Source: JAJEAD01 sp965221555 (GTDB lineage: Bacteria; Pseudomonadota; Gammaproteobacteria; HK1). Taken from it: a stretch of 64,000 nucleotides of DNA. The notes beneath the pieces are model-generated. The model was not told the DNA's origin and did not search any database. It saw nothing but the letters and a program-made list of their open reading frames with translations. The stretch is from the NCBI GenBank assembly GCA_965221555.1, contig OZ244895.1:1426001-1490000 (forward strand). Reading direction: 5' to 3'. Shown here piece by piece: positions 57,281-64,000 of this stretch (its first letter is position 1; every line of letters begins with the position of its first letter). Both the position numbers and the translations under genes were made by a program.

Positions 57281-57931
57281 GTGCGGGAACCGAGAGTGGC
57301 GAAGGAAGTGCAGTTCCTCTTTCCGGATCTCGACGTTCGGGAGCTCCTCGAACGCACCGCACGCGAAATGGCGATCTCCGTGCCCTTTCTCGACGGGCGG
57401 GCTCGTGAAGCTCTCCATCGGGAGGCGATGAGCTACTCTTTCCGTGCGGCCCGGTCCGTGGTGGGGAAGGGAGAGAAGCGGGTGCTGCAACGGCTCGGGG
57501 TAAAGCCGGAGCTGCCCGCTCACAGTCGCTTCATTGCCCTGGCGGACGCCTTTCAGGGGTGGTGGGACCGCCGTCTGGAGGGCCTCTCCCCCTACCCCTT
57601 CGAGTCCCGTCTCACTTTCAATGACCGCATGCTGCAGAACTACGAAGTCGGCGAGATCGGAATCAGCGCCCACCGCGATCACATCGAGTATCGCAATCTG
57701 ATCTGTCTCCTCGTGATCGCGGGCAAGGCGCGCTTCTACGTGTGCAGTGGGAGGGATGGCGCCGGTGCGCGAGAGATCCGAAACGATCCCGGCGACCTCA
57801 TCCTCACCCCCGGGCCCGGTCTCTTCGGGTCCGCCCGGCGCCCTTTTCACCTCGTGCGCGACATCTCCGTGCCCCGCTACGTATTCGGATTGCGCCAGGA
57901 TCGCAGACGCCTGAATTCACGGCCGGGCTGA
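57281..57931 (+). CDS. 2OG-Fe(II) oxygenase-like protein
   Basis: About 216 aa; start uncertain (GTG 57281 or 57296; an ATG at 56861 only adds low-complexity sequence). The double-stranded beta-helix pattern is visible: YEVGEIGISAHRDHIEYRNL (HxD), then RPFHLVRDISVPRYVFGLRQ with the second His and the Arg expected to hold 2-oxoglutarate. Metal ligands appear complete. Substrate unknown. Confidence 0.65.
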   Translation: MREPRVAKEVQFLFPDLDVRELLERTAREMAISVPFLDGRAREALHREAMSYSFRAARSVVGKGEKRVLQRLGVKPELPAHSRFIALADAFQGWWDRRLEGLSPYPFESRLTFNDRMLQNYEVGEIGISAHRDHIEYRNLICLLVIAGKARFYVCSGRDGAGAREIRNDPGDLILTPGPGLFGSARRPFHLVRDISVPRYVFGLRQDRRRLNSRPG

Positions 57932-58311
57932 GCTTGCGGAGGGTCGCACTTCCCGTTTGCGCGGCGCCGGTCAATCCGCAAGTCTCACCGAATTTCGGCT
58001 GCTTCGGGCGCCAAGATGTCGTGATAGCAGGAAGCACGGACCGAGCGCCGCCTCCCCCGATCGACGGCCACGGACACGCGTTTGCCGGCCCGGTTTGCGT
58101 CGAACGCGATCGGGGTGCTCTCGCCGCGCTTGCCGTACTCCCGAGCGCCCGGACTCGCGAACGCGCTTGCCCCTGACGGCGTCCGCGCGCTCTCGCGGCG
58201 CGAATCGGGAAAGCCGGGCGGCCGCAGGATCGGTCTCGCGCCATCTCCGGCCCAGGCGCAGCTGTGCGATACTTGGAATCACTCCCGTTATTGCGAAGGG
58301 ACAGGCCCGTC
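57932..58311. other. 380-bp intergenic region with a half repeat
   Basis: Contains the left half of repeat family A (57975-58045); the rest shows no gene. GATACT at about 58268 may be a weak -10 for the next gene. Confidence 0.5.
57975..58045. repeat. repeat family A, left half
   Basis: CCGCAAGTCTCACCGAATTT, GCTTCGGGCGCCAAGATG, then GTGATAGCAGGAAGCACGG match the left parts of the copies at 32933 and 41577; the right terminus is missing. Confidence 0.65.
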
Positions 58312-59235
58312 ATGCTGAACGAGAAGACCCGTGAGCGCATCGAAGAGATGCTGGCGTCCGACCGGGTGGTGCTGTTCATGAAAGGCACTCCCCGGATGCC
58401 GCAGTGCGGCTTTTCCGCCACGACCACCGGCATCCTGGACTCCCTGCTCCCTGCCTACACCACCTTCAATGTGCTCGAGGACCAGGAGCTGCGAGAAGGC
58501 GTCAAGGCCTATTCGAACTGGCCCACCATTCCCCAGTTGTATATCGACGGCGAGTTCGTCGGAGGCTGCGACATCGTGAAGCAGATGTACAACGAGGGCG
58601 GCCTTCACGAGGTGCTGGGACAGGAGCCACCGGATCGTTCACCCCCTGGCATCACCCTGAGCGATCGGGCGGCGGAGCTGATCCGGCAGTCGGTGGAGGG
58701 ACACCCGGGAACGCAAGTCCACTTGAAGATCGACAGCCGCTGGCAGCACAGCTTCAACCTGGGCCCGGCGGAAGGCCACGAGATCCGCAGCTTCGCCAAC
58801 GGCGTGGAGATCCTCATGGATCTCGGCACCGCGCAGCGTGCCGCCGGCCTCGCGCTCGACATCGAAGAGACCTTCCAGGGCTATGCGTTCCAGGTCTCCA
58901 ACCCCAATGAGCCTCCTCCCGTGAAGGGACTCGACCCGGACGAGCTCGATCGACGCCTCTCGGCTCCCGGAGAGTTTCTGCTCTTCGATGTGCGTCCGGC
59001 GGCGGAACGTGAACGCGCCCGGATTGCCGGGGACCGGGTGCTCGACGATGACGCGATCGCGTTCATCCGGGGCCTGCCCAAAGAGACCGAACTCGCGTTC
59101 TACTGCCACCGGGGTGGGCGCAGCGAGTCCGTAGCCGAGCACTTCCGTCTGGAGGGTCACACCCGCGTCTACAACCTGAGCGGCGGCATCGATTCCTGGT
59201 CGGAGCAGGTCGATCCCGAGGTTCCGCGCTACTGA
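58312..59235 (+). CDS. monothiol glutaredoxin - A-type-like - rhodanese fusion
   Basis: 307 aa. Residues 1-105: Grx4-type monothiol glutaredoxin (FMKGTPRMPQCGFSATTTGI, CGFS 32-35; WPTIPQLYIDGEFVGGCDIV). About 113-205: an IscA/HesB-like domain (ITLSDRAAELIRQSVEG) in which the cluster-binding cysteines are absent. About 210-307: rhodanese (FLLFDVRPAAERERARIAGD; AFYCHRGGRSESVAEHF, C265 the persulfide cysteine). The combination suggests Fe-S cluster or sulfur trafficking. It ends 8 bp before leuA. Confidence 0.9.
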   Translation: MLNEKTRERIEEMLASDRVVLFMKGTPRMPQCGFSATTTGILDSLLPAYTTFNVLEDQELREGVKAYSNWPTIPQLYIDGEFVGGCDIVKQMYNEGGLHEVLGQEPPDRSPPGITLSDRAAELIRQSVEGHPGTQVHLKIDSRWQHSFNLGPAEGHEIRSFANGVEILMDLGTAQRAAGLALDIEETFQGYAFQVSNPNEPPPVKGLDPDELDRRLSAPGEFLLFDVRPAAERERARIAGDRVLDDDAIAFIRGLPKETELAFYCHRGGRSESVAEHFRLEGHTRVYNLSGGIDSWSEQVDPEVPRY

Positions 59236-59243
59236 AGTCGGCA

Positions 59244-60923
59244 ATGAGCGAGCCGCCCACCCACAAGTACCAGCCCTTTGCGGCCATCGATCTGCCGGAT
59301 CGCCGCTGGCCATCCCGAACCATCACGCGTGCCCCGGTGTGGTGCAGCGTCGATCTCCGGGATGGCAACCAGGCGCTCGTCAATCCGATGGACTACGAGC
59401 GCAAGATCCGCATGTTCAAGACCCTGGTCCGCATGGGTTTCAAGGAAATCGAGGTGGGGTTTCCGGCCGCGTCGAAGACCGATTTCGACTTCGTGCGCAC
59501 CCTCGTCGAGGAGGACCTGATTCCCGACGACGTCACCATTCAGGTGCTCACTCAGGCCCGCGATCATCTCATCGAGCGCACCTTCGAAAGCCTGACCGGG
59601 GTGAAGCGGGCGATCGCGCACCTGTACAACTCCACTTCCACTTTGCAGCGCAGGGTGGTGTTCGGACTCGATCGGGCCGGAATCACCGACATCGCGGTGA
59701 ACGGCGCGAGAAGAGTACGCGCGCTCGCGGAGCAGCTCGAGGGATCGGAGATCCGCTATCAGTACTCCCCGGAGAGTTTCACCGGCACCGAGCTCGACTA
59801 TGCGGTGGAGGTCTGCGAGGCGGTTGCGGAAGTGTGGGAACCCACCCGCGATAATCCGATCATTTTCAATCTGCCGGCGACGGTTGAAATGTCCACTCCC
59901 AATATCTACGCCGACCAGATCGAGTGGTTTCTCCGTCACATCGACAATCGCGAGAGCATCGTGCTGAGCCTCCATCCCCACAATGACCGCGGCACCGCGG
60001 TGGCGGCGGCCGAGCTCGCGGTGATGGCGGGAGCGGACCGCATCGAGGGGACCCTGTTCGGAAACGGCGAGCGCACGGGTAACGTCGATGTGGTTACGCT
60101 GGCGCTCAATCTCTATACCCAGGGCGTCGACCCACAGCTCGATCTCCACGACATCGACGAGATTCGGCGCACCGCGGAGCACTGCAACGAGCTTCCCGTG
60201 CATCCGCGACACCCTTATGCGGGCGATCTCGTGTACACCGCTTTTTCCGGTTCGCATCAGGACGCGATCAAGAAGGGAATGGCGGCGATGAAGCGCAGCA
60301 ACAGCGGGCTCTGGGAGGTGCCGTATCTGCCGATCGACCCCGCTGACGTCGGGCGCACCTACGAGGCGGTCATTCGCGTCAACAGTCAGTCCGGAAAGGG
60401 CGGGGTCGCCTACATCATGCAGTCCGACTACCAGCTCGATCTGCCACGCGATCTGCAGGTGGAGTTCAGTCGTGTCGTGCAGGACGTGACCGATGCGAGC
60501 GGAGCGGAGATCACCTCGCCCGAGATCTGGTCACTCTTCGAACGGGAGTATCTCGAGATATCTTCTCCGCTCGAGTTCGTGGAGTACCTGAGCGTGCCCG
60601 ATTCCGGATCGCCGGACGGACGCCGCCTCACCGCAACGGTTCGCCTTGACGGCGAGGAAAAGACGGTGGAGGGTCGGGGCAACGGGCCGATCGCCGCTTT
60701 CGTGAACGCACTGGCGAACGAGCTCGAAATCAGCGTAAGGGTGCTCGGTTATCACGAACACGCCACCACCCATGGTGCGGATGCGACCGCGGTGGCCTAT
60801 CTGCACCTGGAAGTCGACGATGGCGAATCCCTGTTCGGAGTCGCGATGCACCCGAACATCACGGTGGCTTCCCTGCGCGCCCTCGCCTGCGGCATCAACC
60901 GGCACCTGGCGCGCGTCGGCTGA
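59244..60923 (+). CDS. leuA: 2-isopropylmalate synthase
   Basis: 559 aa. RAPVWCSVDLRDGNQALVNP at the N-terminus marks the LeuA type 2 branch; LSLHPHNDRGTAVAAAELAV carries the metal-binding HxH region and GTLFGNGERTGNVD follows. The C-terminal regulatory (LeuA dimer) domain includes VEGRGNGPIAAFVNALAN, so leucine feedback is expected. First committed step of leucine synthesis. Convergent with the HtrA-like gene. Confidence 0.94.
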   Translation: MSEPPTHKYQPFAAIDLPDRRWPSRTITRAPVWCSVDLRDGNQALVNPMDYERKIRMFKTLVRMGFKEIEVGFPAASKTDFDFVRTLVEEDLIPDDVTIQVLTQARDHLIERTFESLTGVKRAIAHLYNSTSTLQRRVVFGLDRAGITDIAVNGARRVRALAEQLEGSEIRYQYSPESFTGTELDYAVEVCEAVAEVWEPTRDNPIIFNLPATVEMSTPNIYADQIEWFLRHIDNRESIVLSLHPHNDRGTAVAAAELAVMAGADRIEGTLFGNGERTGNVDVVTLALNLYTQGVDPQLDLHDIDEIRRTAEHCNELPVHPRHPYAGDLVYTAFSGSHQDAIKKGMAAMKRSNSGLWEVPYLPIDPADVGRTYEAVIRVNSQSGKGGVAYIMQSDYQLDLPRDLQVEFSRVVQDVTDASGAEITSPEIWSLFEREYLEISSPLEFVEYLSVPDSGSPDGRRLTATVRLDGEEKTVEGRGNGPIAAFVNALANELEISVRVLGYHEHATTHGADATAVAYLHLEVDDGESLFGVAMHPNITVASLRALACGINRHLARVG

Positions 60924-60984
60924 CTCCGGGTAAACCCGGCAACGCGCTCCGCCAAGGCGCGTCGCGGTCCCGGGGCGGGCGATG

Positions 60985-61980
60985 TCAGTGGAGCGGCTCG
61001 GAGCGCAGACGCCGATCGCGATCCACGGAATCGACTTCCGCTCGGTAGCTGGAATTGCCACGGCGGATGTCGAGGGGAACGACCACTCCCGCATCACCGA
61101 GCGCCCAGATGCGGCGGAAGAGATCGGCAAGCCCCGATACGGGCTGACCATCCACTGCCACGATCGCATCGCCGACCTTGAGACCGGCGGCGTCGGCGGG
61201 GCAGTCGTCGTAGACGCCCGCCACCACGAGTTTGTCGTCGATGTCCTGGACGAGCCAGCCCAGCCAGGGGCGAGGCGGGGTGGCGCGGCGGCCGAAGCGC
61301 ATCAGATCCGCGAGGATGGGCTTCAGTACGTCGACGGGCACGCTCATGTTGATCCCGCTGGTGTTTCCCTCGCGATCCGACTGCTGTACCAGGAGCGAGC
61401 CCACTCCCGCGAGGCGACCGCTGCGGTCGATCAGCGCCGCGCCTCCCCAGTTGGGATGCGCAGGCGCAGTGAATATGGCTTCGTCGAGCACGTACTCCCA
61501 GTAGCCGGCAAACTCGCGCTTTGCGTGCACCTTCGCATGGATGGCGCTCTCGAGTCCCCCGTATCCGGCGACCAGCACGTCCTCTCCCACCGCCAGGGCG
61601 CCAGAGCTTCCGAGCGGCACCGCGGGCCATCCCGTAGGCTGCAAGGTCTGTACCAATCCGAATCCGCTTTCCTGGTCGTAGGCGACGACGTGTCCGGGGG
61701 CGGTGACCGATCGTCCGTCCACCAGCCAGACACTGTTCGCTTCCGCGATCAGATACCCGATGGTGAGCACCAGGCCGTTGTCGCTGATGACGATGCCGTG
61801 ACCGGAGCGTTCCGTACCCAGTACCGGCGCGGTGAGCGCATCTTCCGGAATCCGGGTGCGCAGCGATACCACGCCTTGAAGCACCCGCTCCACATCGAAG
61901 GGAAACTTTTCGGTATCGAGTTGCAACGGCCACCCACACGCGGCATCCGGGAAGAGCCGGGCCGCATGATAGAGAATCAT
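60985..61980 (-). CDS. HtrA-like protein with lost catalytic triad (pseudoprotease) plus PDZ
   Basis: 331 aa; start uncertain (ATG 61980 has no SD), no clear signal peptide. The trypsin-fold layout of S1C proteases is recognisable: SGHGIVISDNGLVLTIGYLI where HtrA has ...TNNHVV (His lost), DQESGFGLVQ where the Asp is expected (Gly), and PAHPNWGGAALIDRSGRLAG in place of NPGNSGG (Ser replaced by Trp178). PDZ domain about 230-320 (PADAAGLKVGDAIVAVDGQP). Likely a binding or scaffold protein, not a protease. Confidence 0.82.
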   Translation of the reverse strand: MILYHAARLFPDAACGWPLQLDTEKFPFDVERVLQGVVSLRTRIPEDALTAPVLGTERSGHGIVISDNGLVLTIGYLIAEANSVWLVDGRSVTAPGHVVAYDQESGFGLVQTLQPTGWPAVPLGSSGALAVGEDVLVAGYGGLESAIHAKVHAKREFAGYWEYVLDEAIFTAPAHPNWGGAALIDRSGRLAGVGSLLVQQSDREGNTSGINMSVPVDVLKPILADLMRFGRRATPPRPWLGWLVQDIDDKLVVAGVYDDCPADAAGLKVGDAIVAVDGQPVSGLADLFRRIWALGDAGVVVPLDIRRGNSSYRAEVDSVDRDRRLRSEPLH

Positions 61981-62062
61981 ACGGACAACGCGGGGAGACG
62001 GAAAGACGCTTCCGGATGGGTCTTATACGCTTTCGCGATGACCGTCGGTGATATGTTGCGGC

Positions 62063-62068
62063 TAGAAT
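62063..62068 (+). promoter_or_regulatory. -10 box candidate for the YbaK-type gene
   Basis: TAGAAT 54 bp before the ATG; upstream ATGACC is a poor -35 at 19 bp. Confidence 0.25.
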
Positions 62069-62121
62069 CGGACCCGGATCGGTAGTTTTCCGCCACCCCA
62101 TCAAGGTCCGAACAGGCTCCC

Positions 62122-62628
62122 ATGTCCGATGAGATAGTTTCCGCCTCGATCACAAGCGTTCTTCGTGCATCGGGGCTTGAATACGAAGTGATGCCGTGCG
62201 ACCCGGAACTCGCGGACACCACATTGTTCTGCGAGCACTACGGTTATCCTCGCGAGGACTCGGTCAACACCATCATCGTCAAGGCCAAGACCGGCGGCGA
62301 GCGCTTCGCCGCCTGTGCGCTTCTTGCCCACACCCGCCTCGACGTGAACGGCTGTGTGCGCAAGCGTCTCGCCTCGCGCCGCGTGTCCTTCGCCTCGGCC
62401 GCCGAGACCGAGCGGTTGACGGGCATGACGATAGGCGGCGTCACTCCGCTCGGGTTGCCCGCGGATCTGCCGCTGTGGGTGGATGCACGGCTCATGCGGC
62501 GGAGCGAAGTCATTCTCGGCGGTGGCAACCGACACTCGAAGATCCGCGTTTCTCCCGCCATTTTCGATATCGTCACCGGCGTCGAGGTGGTCGACGGCCT
62601 CGCGATCGAACATGCGAGTCGCTCCTGA
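62122..62628 (+). CDS. YbaK/EbsC-type aminoacyl-tRNA deacylase
   Basis: 168 aa. YbaK/ProX fold: NTIIVKAKTGGERFAACALL, RKRLASRRVSFASAAETERL, MTIGGVTPLGLPADLPLWVD, VILGGGNRHSKIRVSP. These proteins clear mischarged tRNAs such as Cys-tRNA(Pro) in trans. Which subgroup this is cannot be told. Confidence 0.88.
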   Translation: MSDEIVSASITSVLRASGLEYEVMPCDPELADTTLFCEHYGYPREDSVNTIIVKAKTGGERFAACALLAHTRLDVNGCVRKRLASRRVSFASAAETERLTGMTIGGVTPLGLPADLPLWVDARLMRRSEVILGGGNRHSKIRVSPAIFDIVTGVEVVDGLAIEHASRS

Positions 62629-62671
62629 GCGGCCGGCCCGGTCACCACGAACGCGTCCCCGCCGCAAGGTT

Positions 62672-62768
62672 TCACCGACCCACAAGGCGAGGACGCGCAC
62701 AGGCCGCAAGGGGCACGGCGCACGCGAGTCAGGGTGCGCAAGCGTACTTGAACAGTACTGTCCCGTTC
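62672..62768. repeat. repeat family B copy
   Basis: GGACGCGCACAGGCCGCAAG, GGGGCACGGCGC, GCGAGTCAGGGTGCGCA, GCGTACTTGAACAGTACTGT, CCCG. Aligns with 25585-25676 and, in its right part, 23128-23165. It ends 35 bp before miaB. Confidence 0.45.
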
Positions 62769-62803
62769 CGGTAGCGTAGCCCCATCGCGGCTGAACGGCG
62801 ACG

Positions 62804-64000
62804 ATGCGCAAGCTCTATATCAAGACCTTCGGATGCCAGATGAACGAGTACGATTCGGCGCGCAGCGCCGATCTGCTCGCCGAGAGCCACGGCCTCGAAC
62901 GCACCAATCGGGCCGAGGAAGCGGACGTGCTCCTCATCAACACCTGTTCGGTGCGCGAGAAGGCCCAGGAGAAGGTGTTCTCCCAGCTCGGGCAATGGCA
63001 GGCATGGAAGGCTGCCCGTGCGGATCTGGTAATCGGTGTCGGCGGCTGCGTCGCAAGCCAGGAAGGCGCCGCCATCGCCGAGCGTGCGCCCTTCGTGGAC
63101 CTGGTATTCGGCCCCCAGACCCTGCACCGGGTGCCGGCGATGCTCGACGCCGCCACCGCGTCGACGGGTACCCGGGTAGACGTGGACTTTCCCGAGATCG
63201 AGAAGTTCGACCGTCTGCCTCCGCCACGCGCGGAAGGTCCGCGGGCCTACGTGTCGGTGATGGAAGGGTGCAGCAAGTACTGCTCTTTCTGTGTCGTGCC
63301 CTACACGCGTGGCGAGGAGTTCAGTCGGCCCTTCGACGATGTCATCGAGGAAGTGGCGACGCTGGCGGAACAAGGGGTACGGGAAATCACCTTTCTCGGT
63401 CAGAACGTCAATGCCTACCGGGGGGAGATGCACGACGGCGGACACTGCGATCTCGGGTTGCTCATTACCTATGCGAGTGCCATAGACGGCGTGGACCGCA
63501 TTCGCTACACCACGTCCCACCCCTCGGATGTCAATCAGAGCCTGATACGGGCTCACGGCACGGTACCGGAGCTGGTCTCGCATCTGCATCTGCCGGTTCA
63601 GTCCGGCAGCGATCGCGTGCTGGAGCTGATGAAGCGTAGCTATCGGTCGGCCGACTACCTGGAGACGGTGGCGCAGTTGCGCAACGCCCGCCCTGACCTT
63701 GGCATCTCGTCGGATTTCATCGTGGGATTTCCCGGTGAGACCGAGCGGGACTTCGACGCGACCATGGATCTGATCGACACCGTGCGATTCGACGCCTCGT
63801 TCAGCTTCATCTACAGCCCCCGTCCCGGCACGCCGGCGGCGGAGCTGCCGGACCCGGTTCCCCTCGCCGCGAAGAAGCGCCGCCTGGCGATTCTGCAGGC
63901 GCGCATCTCCGGGCTTGCCGGCGAGGCCAGCAGGTCGATGCTCGGATCGACGCAGCGGGTGCTGGTGGAGGGCAGGTCGAAGAAAGACCCGACGGAGCTC
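62804..64000 (+). CDS. miaB: tRNA-2-methylthio-N6-dimethylallyladenosine synthase, 3' end cut
   Basis: 399 codons to the window edge (full MiaB is about 440-470). MRKLYIKTFGCQMNEYDSAR, NTCSVREKAQEKVF and GCVASQEG hold the three UPF0004 cysteines; MEGCSKYCSFCVVPYTRG is the radical-SAM CxxxCxxC; DFIVGFPGETERDFDATMDL follows. The TRAM domain begins near the end (LGSTQRVLVEGRSKKDP). It methylthiolates i6A37 of tRNAs. Confidence 0.95.
   Translation, partial: MRKLYIKTFGCQMNEYDSARSADLLAESHGLERTNRAEEADVLLINTCSVREKAQEKVFSQLGQWQAWKAARADLVIGVGGCVASQEGAAIAERAPFVDLVFGPQTLHRVPAMLDAATASTGTRVDVDFPEIEKFDRLPPPRAEGPRAYVSVMEGCSKYCSFCVVPYTRGEEFSRPFDDVIEEVATLAEQGVREITFLGQNVNAYRGEMHDGGHCDLGLLITYASAIDGVDRIRYTTSHPSDVNQSLIRAHGTVPELVSHLHLPVQSGSDRVLELMKRSYRSADYLETVAQLRNARPDLGISSDFIVGFPGETERDFDATMDLIDTVRFDASFSFIYSPRPGTPAAELPDPVPLAAKKRRLAILQARISGLAGEASRSMLGSTQRVLVEGRSKKDPTEL

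Overview
The window is high-GC bacterial chromosome, packed with genes on both strands. The gene content points to a gammaproteobacterium or close relative. RelA is of the synthetase-only kind (EFDD signature, no HD hydrolase motif), and there are TusD-C-B-E, DsbD, HspQ, MiaB, a single-chain GcvP and a cca-relA pair. This placement is inferred from families; no marker gene was compared. Both ends are cut: a dimethylformamidase-like large subunit at the left edge and miaB at the right.

Layout. 1-12.3 kb is mainly catabolic: a DMFase-like subunit pair, an AAA/PD-(D/E)XK protein, a luciferase-like oxidoreductase, hspQ, a HpaI-type aldolase, a plant-type ketol-acid reductoisomerase downstream of two tandem Asp/Glu-racemase paralogues, and a hydantoinase B (hyuB). 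12.6-17.8 kb is a tripartite efflux operon whose periplasmic adaptor carries a cytoplasmic PAS domain. 17.9-20.45 kb holds a small secreted six-Cys protein and what looks like the surviving half of a diversity-generating retroelement (DGR). That half is a variable protein with a formylglycine-enzyme (FGE/SUMF1) fold and a VR-like 3' end, a GC hairpin, and a truncated avd; the template repeat and reverse transcriptase are gone. 20.4-26.8 kb carries hyuA, a PNPOx-like protein, a thioesterase, threonine aldolase and a GuaC-type enzyme. 26.9-30.4 kb is dsbD-tusD-tusC-tusB-tusE, with DsrC-like cysteines. 30.5-41.5 kb has cystathionine beta-synthase, a DUF6765-like protein, a nucleoside hydrolase-ribokinase fusion, quinone reductase/ketopantoate reductase/Nudix in one operon, and cca-relA.

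41.7-54 kb couples glycine cleavage (gcvH, gcvP) to a complete-looking propionate route: propionyl-CoA synthetase, methylmalonyl-CoA mutase, PccB, PccA and MeaB. The epimerase and gcvT are not in the window. 54.3-64 kb has a LOG protein, a repeat-rich LysM-like membrane protein, a 2OG-oxygenase-like protein, a glutaredoxin/A-type-like/rhodanese fusion, leuA, a catalytically dead HtrA homologue, a YbaK-family deacylase and miaB.

A family of short (about 90-280 bp) non-coding elements with imperfect terminal inverted repeats recurs through the window, usually abutting a gene. A second short repeat family is also visible. No CRISPR array, rRNA, tRNA, integrase, transposase or intact reverse transcriptase gene was found.
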